The translations under genes and the position numbers were made by a program. Below the pieces are notes generated by a model. It did not search any database. It was not told where the DNA came from and worked only from the letters and a program-made list of their open reading frames with translations. Below, in pieces: positions 8,239 to 16,544 of a stretch of 64,000 bases of DNA (within the stretch, counting starts at the first letter, position 1; every line of letters starts with the position of its first letter). Source of the stretch: Bacteroidaceae bacterium (lineage in GTDB: Bacteria; Bacteroidota; Bacteroidia; Bacteroidales; Bacteroidaceae). The stretch is from positions 1 to 64,000 of the forward strand of contig JAEEZX010000018.1 of assembly GCA_016292045.1 (NCBI GenBank), written 5' to 3'.

Positions 8239-9411
8239 CTAGTAAAGCAGGCCAAACATCCAAAGAGGAATAATTTGCCGTGTCGCGTATTCTATCTCAT
8301 CACGCACCACATAGCCGTTCGGCACGTCGGATATCTGTTTCTTTCCTTTCTTCTTGCCTCCCACTTCGAAGGTATAGTCACCTACGCAGAAATCACTCAC
8401 ACGAGACGCTATCACGTCGTGCGTTACATGCAGTTGGCTATAGAAGAATGTCTCTCGCACATTGCCTACCTCTGCGTTCTCACCCGCCAAGGTGTATTGT
8501 ATGTTCGTGTTGCCGAGGAACACTTTTTCCACCTTGCCTAAACCGCGCATACCTCCGGTATCGTCGCGCAACTGGCCTATCAGTTCTGCCCGCTCCATGA
8601 ACAGCAGGTAGTTCGGCACGTCGTTGCGACTGATATGCAGCTCATTGGCCAGCGATTGGGCTTCGGGCTTATATGGTGCACTCTGTGCCACTATCGAAAG
8701 CATCTGACGCAACTTACGTCCGGTGGCAGGACTCATTCTGGCATAATGCGGGATATCCGACTCCATTGTCTGACGAATCACATTCTGCATTCGCTCCTGG
8801 AAATCGCCTTCCTGTGCAAACGGATAATATCCGTCACGCAGATATTGGCGGAAAAGCGGTAACGGATGGGGTAATTCCTTCGGTTGCGCCTTTCCTGCCA
8901 ACACGTCTTCCAAACTGTACGTCGGCACGTGTATCTTATGCACCAGCTCCAAATACTCACGGAACGACATACCGTAAAGATGCTTCATCACCACGCGCCT
9001 GCTCAGGTCTGCTTCGCCGTCCAGCAAGTCGAGGATTGAAGAGCCGGTGATAAACACTTTCAGTGCCGGGTGTGTGTCATAAATCTGCTTAATCTCACGA
9101 CTCCAGCCTTCGTATTTGTGTATCTCATCTATATACAGATGTTCACCACCTTCTTTCACGAACTCGTCCGCCATTTCAATCAGCGTATGAGTTGTGAAGT
9201 AACTGTGGTCTGCCGACACATAGAGGCTGTGCTCATCGGGCGTCTCTTTTATATGCTGCTTCACCATCGTGCTCTTACCCACACCCCGTCCGCCTGTCAG
9301 GCATTGGAGGCGTTTATTCCAATCTATCTGATTATACAGATAACGCTTGAAATCCAGCGATGTCAAGTTCAGTTGCTCCCGCATGTACTGCAATAATGCC
9401 TCATCTATCAT
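8239..9411 (-). CDS. AAA ATPase with DUF4143-type C-terminal region
   Basis: A 390-residue ATPase of the large family often annotated ATP-binding protein/DUF4143. Walker A is GGRGVGKST (about 40-48), Walker B is HLYIDEIHKYEGW (about 90-102) and a sensor strand is VFITGSS. The rest is a helical C-terminal region ending with a PD-(D/E)XK-like strand pattern (DFCVGDYTFEVGGKKKGKKQ). The family is abundant in Bacteroidales and has no agreed function. The ATG at 9411 is chosen because a -7 element lies at 9479-9486 with paired inverted repeats between it and this ATG; the longer frame to 9522 would start upstream of the promoter. Autoregulation is plausible from that layout but unproven. Confidence 0.88.
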   Translation of the reverse strand: MIDEALLQYMREQLNLTSLDFKRYLYNQIDWNKRLQCLTGGRGVGKSTMVKQHIKETPDEHSLYVSADHSYFTTHTLIEMADEFVKEGGEHLYIDEIHKYEGWSREIKQIYDTHPALKVFITGSSILDLLDGEADLSRRVVMKHLYGMSFREYLELVHKIHVPTYSLEDVLAGKAQPKELPHPLPLFRQYLRDGYYPFAQEGDFQERMQNVIRQTMESDIPHYARMSPATGRKLRQMLSIVAQSAPYKPEAQSLANELHISRNDVPNYLLFMERAELIGQLRDDTGGMRGLGKVEKVFLGNTNIQYTLAGENAEVGNVRETFFYSQLHVTHDVIASRVSDFCVGDYTFEVGGKKKGKKQISDVPNGYVVRDEIEYATRQIIPLWMFGLLY

Positions 9412-9429
9412 AACCTTAACCTGTTTGTT

Positions 9430-9486
9430 TGCACTTTTTAAGGTGCACGTTTGTGGGTTTTGTGCACTTTTCGCGGTGCAAATATA
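9430..9486 (-). promoter_or_regulatory. Promoter and double operator of the AAA ATPase gene
   Basis: The -7 element TATATTTG is at 9479-9486. Two direct copies of an 18-bp inverted repeat follow: TGCACTTTTCGCGGTGCA at 9463-9480 and TGCACTTTTTAAGGTGCA at 9430-9447 (plus-strand reading). Each is TGCAC-N8-GTGCA and the two start 33 bp apart, about three helical turns. The first overlaps the end of the -7 element and the transcription start, a layout expected of a repressor site. Confidence 0.7.
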
Positions 9487-9663
9487 CCGCTTTTGCGTGA
9501 TATCTGCAAGTTTTTGTCGCAAAAACTTGCCAAAAAGGCGTTTTATTTGTTACTTTTGGTTTTCGTTAAGGTTAACTTTTAACTCTTCACTTTTATTTTT
9601 TAACTTCACAGAGCTACTAAACCAGCTTTAATAATTCTCAATTGTCAATTATTGACAGCCCTC

Positions 9664-11997
9664 TTACATCTTCACCTTTCCGTCCTGGATGTAGAGGCCG
9701 GACTTGGGTTTGGCTTTCAGGCGGCGGCCGTTGAGGTCGTAAATTTCTCCGCCCAGAATCTTGGACTTTGAACCCTGAACCGTTTCAACATCCGTCGGGT
9801 CGATAGGAAGAATCGTGCCAAACTCCTTCCACTCGTCAGCCTCCTTGTAGGCCTCTACCGAGGAAGCCGGCACGTAGAGCGTCGCCTCGCTTCTGGGCAT
9901 CTCCTGAAAGGCTTTGTTACTGACAGTAGGCGGCACCTCGGCATAGCACGTGAGGGTGCGGAGGTTGGTGCAATCGCGGAAGGTATAGTCCATTACCTTC
10001 ACCGTCTCGCCTGTGATGCTGACGGAAGCCAGCTGACTGCATCCGCTGAACATACCCTTTGTGGATGGGTTGGACTGCAAACTGAAGCCGCTGCAGTCCA
10101 ATGAAGTGAGGGACCTGCAGTCGGCGAACATATAGTACATATAGCGCGTGTTTCTGGTGTCGAAACCGCTGACGTCAAGAGCTTTCACGCTCAGGCATCC
10201 CGAGAACATGCACTCCATGTTATCGACATTACCGGTGTCCCAGCCGCTCACGTCGAGCTCTTGGAGTTGCTCACAGCCGTAGAACATCCATCGCATATCC
10301 TCGACGTTGTGCGTATCCCAGCCGCTCACGTCAAGCTCCTTGAGTTTCTCGCAGCTGGCGAACATATAGTTCATGTCGGTGACATTCTCTGTATTGAAGC
10401 TGCTGATATCCAGCGTCTCAAGGGCATAGCAGTTATAGAACATGCTTTCCATGTTCGGCACACGGTGGGTGTCGAAGTTGCTGAGGTCGAGGGATGTGAG
10501 TGATTCACAGCCGTAAAACATTTTCTCCATGTCCGACACCATGTGCGTGTCGAAGCCGCTCACGTCAAGGGAAGTAAGGGATAAACAGTTGTAGAACATA
10601 TGATTCATGTTTGTCACGTTCCACGTTTTCAGATATTCCAGCCCCTCAATCTTCTTCAGATTATATAAACCGCGGAACATAGATGAGGCATCCGTCATCT
10701 CGTAAAAGTCAGCAAATGACGGGTCGAACACCGCGGAAGTTATCTCCTCGTAATTTTCCAGATAGCTGTCTTTAGAATAGGTCGGAAGTCTGGTATATAC
10801 CTTGCCGGAGCGCTGGTTTTGTTTGTTGTCGTAGTAGAACGTCAGCACGCTGTCCTCCACCACCGCATAGGCGCTGGGACCCTCGCCGCAGCGCATCACA
10901 CCTATGGTGGCGCCTTGATCGAAATTGTATACCAACAGTGCATTCAGCAGGAAATAGCCGTCGTTCTCGCCGCCCCAGCCCCAGTTGACATGGAAATAGT
11001 CATTGGTGTCGTAGCCGTCTATTACGAAGGCGTGTCCGGAAGAACTCTTTATGGAGCCGTCGTACATCACAGGGCCGTTAATGCTCAGTTCGTTGTATAT
11101 CAACTGATTCCATGCATCGTTTTCATAGCCGCCTCTGTTGGCATAGCCCATCATGAAGCCGTCGTAGGCGAAGATATCCGGAAGCACATTCCTCACATCT
11201 TCGGATTTTGCTCCACTGCTATCCAATCCATATCTCATCACGACAGCATGGCCGCACAGCTGCATCAGCGTGGCCACGGCATCTATCTCCTCTGCCGTCT
11301 CGCTGCCATCGTAGGAGGGAAGCATGTGGTCCCAGTCTATTTCCGTGATGCCGAGTTCCGGCAGTTCCTCCCAATGGTATTCTCCCTCGGTGTCGTAGTA
11401 ACCGAATCCATAGCCGGGGATGACCGTCGCTGTCCGCTTCGGCCACTTGTGATAGTTCATCACCTGCGCCATCGCCGTTGCCACACATCCGGTGACGGCT
11501 CTCTCTCCGTTTATCAAGGGGCACTTGGCGTTGTACGGGTAATCCTGATACCAGCGTGTCGTCAGCAGCGGCTCTATCCTCTCGCCAGTGACGGCGGTCT
11601 GCTTCACCGCCTTGGCATCGTCGTGCGTCTGCATGTATTCGTACTGCTCCTCGTAGCCCTCCAGCCAGGAGCGCATGTTGTCGGGAATGCTGTCGCTGCG
11701 GAAGCTGCCGCTGTAGGCATAGCCCAGCACGGCCGGCATCCTGTCGTCGCCGCTCACGATGACGAAGCCGCCGTCGTCGCCCATGTTAAAGACGTAGAAA
11801 GCCTCACGGGTATCCGCCGTCTGCAGCGACGAGAGATCGCCTGCGGGAGCCGTCCTTCCCCCTCGCGGGGAGGCAGCATACCTGCCCAGCATGAATTCGT
11901 ATGCCTTGCTACGCGCCTCGCTCTCCGTGACGGCATCCGCCAGCAGAGTGAGACAGGAAAGGGAGAACAGTACGGTCAGTAAGAGATATTTTTTCAT
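9664..11997 (-). CDS. Secreted C10-family cysteine protease with BspA-like (DUF285) repeats
   Basis: A 777-residue secreted protein. Residues 1-20 form a signal peptide. A C10 (streptopain/interpain) protease follows: an inhibitory pro-region, catalytic Cys171 in AVTGCVATAMAQVMNYHKWP, and catalytic His322 in SGHAFVIDGYD followed by HVNWGWGG. From about residue 440 to 650 there are at least seven 24-residue repeats of DUF285/BspA type (pattern MF-x-C-xx-L-xx-LDVSGFDT), usually involved in surface binding. The C-terminal end YDLNGRRLKAKPKSG-LYI matches the tail of the esterase at 31235-32833 and is probably an export or surface-sorting tail. The ATG at 11997 starts the signal peptide and lies behind a -7 element at 12031. 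Confidence 0.93.
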   Translation of the reverse strand: MKKYLLLTVLFSLSCLTLLADAVTESEARSKAYEFMLGRYAASPRGGRTAPAGDLSSLQTADTREAFYVFNMGDDGGFVIVSGDDRMPAVLGYAYSGSFRSDSIPDNMRSWLEGYEEQYEYMQTHDDAKAVKQTAVTGERIEPLLTTRWYQDYPYNAKCPLINGERAVTGCVATAMAQVMNYHKWPKRTATVIPGYGFGYYDTEGEYHWEELPELGITEIDWDHMLPSYDGSETAEEIDAVATLMQLCGHAVVMRYGLDSSGAKSEDVRNVLPDIFAYDGFMMGYANRGGYENDAWNQLIYNELSINGPVMYDGSIKSSSGHAFVIDGYDTNDYFHVNWGWGGENDGYFLLNALLVYNFDQGATIGVMRCGEGPSAYAVVEDSVLTFYYDNKQNQRSGKVYTRLPTYSKDSYLENYEEITSAVFDPSFADFYEMTDASSMFRGLYNLKKIEGLEYLKTWNVTNMNHMFYNCLSLTSLDVSGFDTHMVSDMEKMFYGCESLTSLDLSNFDTHRVPNMESMFYNCYALETLDISSFNTENVTDMNYMFASCEKLKELDVSGWDTHNVEDMRWMFYGCEQLQELDVSGWDTGNVDNMECMFSGCLSVKALDVSGFDTRNTRYMYYMFADCRSLTSLDCSGFSLQSNPSTKGMFSGCSQLASVSITGETVKVMDYTFRDCTNLRTLTCYAEVPPTVSNKAFQEMPRSEATLYVPASSVEAYKEADEWKEFGTILPIDPTDVETVQGSKSKILGGEIYDLNGRRLKAKPKSGLYIQDGKVKM

Positions 11998-12030
11998 GGC
12001 AATGTTTTCGAATATTACGGTTCGTCGCTG

Positions 12031-12038
12031 CAAAAATA
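12031..12038 (-). promoter_or_regulatory. -7 promoter element of the C10 protease gene
   Basis: TATTTTTG on the minus strand, 33 bases upstream of the ATG at 11997. Confidence 0.6.
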
Positions 12039-12133
12039 TGATTTTTTGCCAACAAAAACAAATTTTTCGCCAAAACCTAACACTTTAACCCCCAAACTTT
12101 CAACTCCCAGCCGTCAACTGTCAGCTAATAAGC

Positions 12134-13195
12134 CTATGCTAACGAATACGTCCTGTTCTTGTTGGCTCCATGAGCCATTATCTTTCCTTCTTGCAGCAAT
12201 TGATAAATGTAGGACTTTGTCTGTGTCGGCTTTAATCCAAGCAAGGCAGACAACTCCGCTGTTCGGCAACTACCCTTTTCTTTAAGATATGCCAGTATTA
12301 TCGTCGGTTTATCGTCGGTATTCACACCTTTATCGTCGGTTATCGTCGGTTTATCGTCGGTCATCTCCCAACCTTCAGGCGCACTGATAAGCAAGTATCT
12401 GTTCTTCAATTCGTTTTGCTCATCCATCAACAGATTACGGAAAAAGCGTTCGAGGAAACTGGTATCATAGTCGATGCCAAGACGGACATTTTTGTAGTTG
12501 GCTCGAACCAGAGCGTTACGGAAATACCAAGAATAAGTTTTGAACAGATCATTGGTAATGCTATATTTCATTGAGCGCAAATACTGTATGGTAAAGACCG
12601 CTGTAGTACGGGTGTTACCTTCGCGAAAAGGATGAATTTGCCACAAGCCGGAAACAAAACGGCAGATATGGCGAACCTTCTCTTCCTCTGACAATCCTTT
12701 ATAGCTGAATTCACGTTCCTGCTGGATATCGTAGTCAATGGCTCTGCGCAGGTCTTCCCAGTTCAGGTAATTGACGGTATCGCCACGAAGCACCCATTCT
12801 TTTTTGGTGATGTCATATTTTCGCAGTTCCCCTGCATGTTTGAACACGCCCTCGAAGATGCGGCGATGTGTAGAGATGAAACCGTTGGTATTGAATGCAA
12901 ACGTATTTGTGGAAAGAATCTTCTTGATATTGGCAGAAGTTTTGTCACACTCGGCAGCATTGTCGTCTTGCGGTGTGCGGTTTGTCTTGCTGCTATAGTA
13001 AGAATCAAGCATTTGGCGAACCTCGTCGATGGTGATATCGCCCTCGATGTTACGCTGTGCCACATCGAGCAGATACTGAGATGGCTTCAACCCGTCCACC
13101 TGCTGGAGTCCAATCGCAGTTTGCCAATCAGCGGCACTCTGCTGTGCAGATGGTTCCACTTGCCGTATGTATTCGTCAAAATCTTCTTGCTTCAT
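12134..13195 (-). CDS. Fic-domain protein with C-terminal winged helix
   Basis: A 353-residue Fic-family protein; most relatives transfer AMP to target proteins. The Fic core is HPFREGNTRTT starting at His188. The canonical motif is HPF-x-(D/E)-GNGR, so the second Gly is Thr here, and the final Arg of the longer consensus is also absent; this variant is seen in several Bacteroidetes Fic proteins and its activity is uncertain. A linker made of TDDKPT-like repeats (about residues 285-305) joins the Fic domain to a winged helix-turn-helix (TAELSALLGLKPTQTKSYIYQLL), suggesting DNA-binding self-regulation. It follows an 8-bp array promoter. No antitoxin gene is visible beside it. Confidence 0.9.
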   Translation of the reverse strand: MKQEDFDEYIRQVEPSAQQSAADWQTAIGLQQVDGLKPSQYLLDVAQRNIEGDITIDEVRQMLDSYYSSKTNRTPQDDNAAECDKTSANIKKILSTNTFAFNTNGFISTHRRIFEGVFKHAGELRKYDITKKEWVLRGDTVNYLNWEDLRRAIDYDIQQEREFSYKGLSEEEKVRHICRFVSGLWQIHPFREGNTRTTAVFTIQYLRSMKYSITNDLFKTYSWYFRNALVRANYKNVRLGIDYDTSFLERFFRNLLMDEQNELKNRYLLISAPEGWEMTDDKPTITDDKGVNTDDKPTIILAYLKEKGSCRTAELSALLGLKPTQTKSYIYQLLQEGKIMAHGANKNRTYSLA

Positions 13196-13262
13196 CGCAA
13201 TATGTTTCTGCCTTAGCCTTATTGTTGCCTTTTCACAGCACAGATTACATCAATTCCGGGTG

Positions 13263-13270
13263 TAAAGATA
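13263..13270 (-). promoter_or_regulatory. Probable -7 element of the Fic gene
   Basis: TATCTTTA on the minus strand (one mismatch to TAnnTTTG), 67 bases before the ATG. The 8-bp tandem array begins nine bases upstream, the same spacing as at pfp and the DUF2147 gene. Confidence 0.55.
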
Positions 13271-13279
13271 CGAAAAAAA

Positions 13280-13354
13280 GTTGACAAGTTAACGAGTAGA
13301 CAAGTTGACAAGTTGTTTCTTTTTGGAAAATGATAGAATTTCACACAGAAATCA
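13280..13354. repeat. 8-bp tandem array, copy 3, with conserved tail
   Basis: Four units (GTTGACAA, GTTAACGA, GTAGACAA, GTTGACAA), then GTTGTTTCTTTTTGG (13312-13326) and the 28-base tail (13327-13354) shared with copy 2. The last three bases form the stop codon of the acetyltransferase gene, so the repeat abuts coding sequence. Confidence 0.85.
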
Positions 13355-13909
13355 CTTCACTTCCTTAATTATCCTTGCCGGATTGCCTCCCACCATCACG
13401 TTGTCGGGCACATCCTTCGTCACCACAGCTCCGGCAGCCACTACTGCGTTTCTTCCTATCGTCACTCCCGGACAGATGATGGCCCCGATGCATATCCATG
13501 CGTTCTCCTTGATTGTCACTTTTCCGAAGTGCAGCAGGTTGTGTCTGTCGCTGAGGTCGTGATCCACCGTCACTATTTTCACTTCCGGTCCTATCAGCAC
13601 GTTGTCCTCTATCACCACCCCTGCGGGCGACAGTATTGTGGCTCCTTTGTTGATGATGATGTTTTTGCCGAGTGTCATGCGGCATCCGCAGTCGCAGTAG
13701 AAGGGCGACACGATGGCCACGCTGTCGTCTATCTCGCTTTGGAACAGTTCTTCCAGCAGCGCTTTATAGTCGGGGTCTGTAGGTTTCTTGGAGGATATTT
13801 TCAGGCATAGTGCGTGGCTGCGTATCATTTCCCCTTCCACTTCCCTCATACGCGGATCGTCCTTGCGTCCTGACCCTGTGGCGTCTATCGTTTCAAAATA
13901 TTCTATCAT
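13352..13909 (-). CDS. Hexapeptide-repeat acyltransferase (maltose/galactoside O-acetyltransferase-like)
   Basis: A 185-residue left-handed beta-helix acyltransferase that would transfer acetyl from acetyl-CoA to a sugar hydroxyl. Hexapeptide repeats run from about residue 75 to 175 (IIINKGATILSPAGVVIEDNV, AWICIGAIICPGVTIG, and the terminal GNPARIIKEV). The His in VDHDL corresponds to the catalytic His of this class. Its ATG overlaps the stop codon of the upstream lipoprotein gene by four bases (ATGA), so the two form a coupled pair. The acceptor sugar is unknown. Confidence 0.9.
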   Translation of the reverse strand: MIEYFETIDATGSGRKDDPRMREVEGEMIRSHALCLKISSKKPTDPDYKALLEELFQSEIDDSVAIVSPFYCDCGCRMTLGKNIIINKGATILSPAGVVIEDNVLIGPEVKIVTVDHDLSDRHNLLHFGKVTIKENAWICIGAIICPGVTIGRNAVVAAGAVVTKDVPDNVMVGGNPARIIKEVK

Positions 13910-14271
13910 TTGTCTTGTTCCTTCAGGTAATCAAATATGTTGATGGTTCCTGCTTCCTCCTCAACGTTGAGACTCGGCACTTTCTCCACCATCCTTGTTG
14001 TGCCGCTTTTCTTATCGACATAGAAATGCACAAAGGCACCTGTATAGCTTCGGAACACCACCTGATAGTCTGAGTCCGTCTCTTCGCCCATCTGAAGATA
14101 CATGATGTCCGGGTTGTCTTTTGCTGCGCTCCAGTCATACGCGCTGTGACAATAGTTGTTCACTCCCTCGTATGCCATTTCTTCTGTAATGGTTCTCACA
14201 TCTGCCTTGTTATTATGGCAAGAGCATAAACACAACGCAACAAATACGAATATAAAGGCAATGTTCTTCAT
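13906..14271 (-). CDS. Small predicted lipoprotein
   Basis: A 121-residue protein with a short signal sequence ending in the lipobox LCSC (MKNIAFIFVFVALCLCSCHN), so it should be lipidated and membrane-bound. The rest (to IFDYLKEQDK) has no family I recognise. The ATG at 14271 is chosen because a TACCTTTG promoter element is at 14297-14304; a longer open frame upstream reads through the promoter and a 7-bp tandem repeat and is not credible. It is coupled by ATGA overlap to the acetyltransferase gene. Confidence 0.75.
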   Translation of the reverse strand: MKNIAFIFVFVALCLCSCHNNKADVRTITEEMAYEGVNNYCHSAYDWSAAKDNPDIMYLQMGEETDSDYQVVFRSYTGAFVHFYVDKKSGTTRMVEKVPSLNVEEEAGTINIFDYLKEQDK

Positions 14272-14296
14272 TCCGGTAAAAGTTTTCTTTTCGCCA

Positions 14297-14348
14297 CAAA
14301 GGTACGAAAAAGTTAAAAGTGAAGAGTGAAAAGTGAAGAGTTTTTTGG
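14297..14348 (-). promoter_or_regulatory. Promoter and 7-bp tandem array of the lipoprotein gene
   Basis: The -7 element TACCTTTG (14297-14304, minus strand) is followed upstream, after six bases, by four 7-bp units on the plus strand (AGTTAAA, AGTGAAG, AGTGAAA, AGTGAAG; 14311-14338) and then AGTTTTTTGG. The layout resembles the 8-bp arrays at pfp, the DUF2147 gene and fic but with another unit. Confidence 0.6.
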
Positions 14349-14923
14349 TTTTCGTTTTCGTTTTCGTCAAGGTCAAGGTTGCCTTCGCCTTTTGTCTTTT
14401 ACCCATTATGCATTACGCATTGTGAAATATGCATTATCGAGGCCTCTACGTTGGCACACATTTATTGACTTCCCCAATGTCCGTTGTGTCCGTTCACGAT
14501 GCGCTCAAAAACGCAGCAGAACTGCTGCAGAGCCGCTACAGAGCCCCTAAATTGTAAGACTCAACAGGAATCAGAGTTAAGCTAAAAAGCATTCAACTCC
14601 AATCCGTGATAAGTCCAAAATGTGTCAACACGTTCAGTATGGATGTCCACTCGTTCAGGAACTCGCAAGAAGAGACACACTAATAATCAACAACTTAATT
14701 TTTCTCAACGGACATTGCGGACATTGGGGACACGCATAAATTAGTCCTTACACATCAGCCCTCATACATCATACTTCAGCCATCTTACCTCTTACATCAG
14801 CCCTCTTCCGTCTTTCGTGTTGCCATGCTTTTATTTTTAAGGTTAATTCTATTTCTCAGACATCAGTCTTCAGCCTTCAGACTTCTTCCTGTCAAACTTG
14901 TCAAGGATGTCGTAGAAATAGGG
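14349..14923. other. Gene-free interval with simple repeats and an inverted-repeat element
   Basis: No credible gene. From left to right: a TTTTCG repeat (to about 14370), a TGCATTA-rich stretch (14407-14440), the long inverted-repeat element (14472-14729), and a run of direct repeats built on CATCAGCC and CTTCAGCC (about 14752-14890). It separates the higher-GC accessory genes from the A+T-rich defence island and is a plausible left junction of that island. Confidence 0.7.
14472..14729. repeat. 258-bp element bounded by 23-bp inverted repeats
   Basis: The 23 bases at 14472-14494 (beginning CCCCAATGTCCG, ending TGTCCGTT) and at 14707-14729 (beginning AACGGACATTG, ending CATTGGGG) are inverted copies with about two mismatches. 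Weaker similarity continues outward on both sides (ATTTAT...). Inside are a 7-bp hairpin (GCAGCAG-AA-CTGCTGC, 14513-14528) and two 11-bp units related to CTGCAGAGCCG (14525-14546). There is no open frame inside. It looks like a small non-autonomous element or a large RNA stem. Confidence 0.65.
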
Positions 14924-15385
14924 TTAAGTATTGCTTCTTTTAAAAGAGAATGCTCCATTTCCTACAGGAATGGCTCCATATTTATCATAAAAACCTTCCA
15001 TCGCTTTACTTTCAAGATCTTTCGAACACTCACGTCCTGTGATACGCATATAATAAATATCTGCACCAAATGCAACAGCATAATTGTATCGGCTATAATT
15101 CCACGACGAATGTAAAAAAAAATCCGAGCTTGCTTCATTATAACATCTCAGATGTTTTTTTAAACGTGTTTTTAATTGTTTTGACGTACCAATATAAAAC
15201 ACTGGTGATTTTTTCTTTGGGTATATAAAATTACAAGTTCTCGCAACCATAATATATATTCCAGGTGCATCTGGTATATTTTCAAAATTATCATCTGATA
15301 TAAAAGCATTTTCAATCATCGAGATCTTTGACTCAATAATATCTTTATTAATATGTTTACTTAGGAAATGTAAAACTCTTTTCAT
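14924..15385 (-). CDS. GIY-YIG nuclease-domain protein
   Basis: A 153-residue protein with the GIY-YIG nuclease core: GIYIM near residue 44, VFYIGTS near 66, and a following RLKKH helix with conserved Arg; a late acidic residue in ESKAMEGFYDKYG could bind metal. Such single-domain proteins nick or cut nucleic acid and recur in restriction and mobile loci. It is the last gene of the run that begins at hsdR, 19 bases after abiH. The reading is clear for the domain; its role in defence is inferred only from position. Confidence 0.8.
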   Translation of the reverse strand: MKRVLHFLSKHINKDIIESKISMIENAFISDDNFENIPDAPGIYIMVARTCNFIYPKKKSPVFYIGTSKQLKTRLKKHLRCYNEASSDFFLHSSWNYSRYNYAVAFGADIYYMRITGRECSKDLESKAMEGFYDKYGAIPVGNGAFSFKRSNT

Positions 15386-15404
15386 AGTATTTAGTGTTTT
15401 AACC

Positions 15405-16517
15405 TCACATTGTTTTACATTGTTCTTTATTCACAACTCTATCCCTGAACAACCGCATGTTGGTGAAGTTGCGTGAGATATTCTGCACAAGTTCCAGATA
15501 ATTGTCAGAACCGTCATCCCATTTGTGATAGAACGGTTTTATAGAAACGCAGTTCTCATGTTCAAAGACAGTGTTGAGCAATGTTCTGTCAGAATTGCCA
15601 CAGGAATGCCCCATAATCAGCACTTGAAATGGTGCTGCCATCAGGAACTCCAGCATATCGTGGTAATGTCTTGTTTCCAGATATTTTGTCGACTTGTTGT
15701 TCTTCAATAGTTCTTTGTCGTTTCTGTCAAGAATATCTTTATAGTTCTTGTCAAGATCATCACCATAGCCAAAGATGATATTCTTTGGGTGTTCAAGGTC
15801 GCCATGAATATAGTTGAACTCAACATTAAAATTGCCATACATCTTGGCGGTTGCTGTATAATTGAAGCTCAGCAACATGATACGCTCAGGTCTCAGTTTC
15901 TTTTGCTCTTCAAAGTTATTTTGTATTTCTTCGAGGTTTGTATTTTCAAGCCGCATATTTTCCAATGCCTTCTTTTTCCCTTCTGTTGAAAAATCAGCAG
16001 GGTCGAAGAATTCTATCATTGGATTATGCAACTCTTTTTTATACTGATTTGTTCCGATGGTACGAAGGTATTCTACCAACCTTTCCTTCAAATAAGCCAA
16101 CTGCTCATTCAGTTCTTTTACCGAATGGCTGCAGTCCGTACTTTCTGTATACCTTTTCAGCAATTGATAGTAGTCATTTTCAATATCCACCCACCCTTTT
16201 GACTCAACATTTTTTATAATATCTCCAAACAATAACGAAAATTTAACACCATATTTTGCAGGATTCGACCGGATATCCTTAACAACGTCTTTACCACTTT
16301 TTTTGTTGACACGAGACAACTGAAGAGCAAATGTTTTCCAACACTTGAATGAATCATTCATCTTAAAGGTACACAATGGGTCGGCAGACACGCTAGTCAT
16401 TTCATCGAGAAAGCCATTGACTCTCTGTTCCCAATACCAGTTTATGAAATCAGCATAACTTGTCTTCAAGTCATGAGCCAAGTCGAAGCCGTTACCTATA
16501 ATGACGAGTCTATTCAT
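15405..16517 (-). CDS. AbiH-family abortive infection protein
   Basis: A 370-residue protein that opens with the AbiH signature MNRLVIIGNGFDLAHDLKTS and keeps the late family motif LIMGHSCGNSDRTLLNTVF. AbiH was first known as a lactococcal phage abortive-infection gene; its biochemical activity is not established, though the N-terminal glycine-rich strand suggests nucleotide binding. It starts 27 bases after the unknown 289-residue gene in what looks like a single hsd transcript. Codon use is A+T-rich like its island neighbours. Confidence 0.9.
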   Translation of the reverse strand: MNRLVIIGNGFDLAHDLKTSYADFINWYWEQRVNGFLDEMTSVSADPLCTFKMNDSFKCWKTFALQLSRVNKKSGKDVVKDIRSNPAKYGVKFSLLFGDIIKNVESKGWVDIENDYYQLLKRYTESTDCSHSVKELNEQLAYLKERLVEYLRTIGTNQYKKELHNPMIEFFDPADFSTEGKKKALENMRLENTNLEEIQNNFEEQKKLRPERIMLLSFNYTATAKMYGNFNVEFNYIHGDLEHPKNIIFGYGDDLDKNYKDILDRNDKELLKNNKSTKYLETRHYHDMLEFLMAAPFQVLIMGHSCGNSDRTLLNTVFEHENCVSIKPFYHKWDDGSDNYLELVQNISRNFTNMRLFRDRVVNKEQCKTM

Positions 16518-16544
16518 TGTTATGAATTTATAAATTGAACAGAA

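Noticed and set aside
7476..13354. Tandem arrays considered as CRISPR
   Set aside because: Units of 7-11 bp are contiguous without spacers of constant length, and no cas gene is present anywhere in the window.
14272..14406. N-terminal extension of the lipoprotein gene (45 codons)
   Set aside because: It reads through a -7 element and a 7-bp tandem array and would bury the lipoprotein signal peptide.
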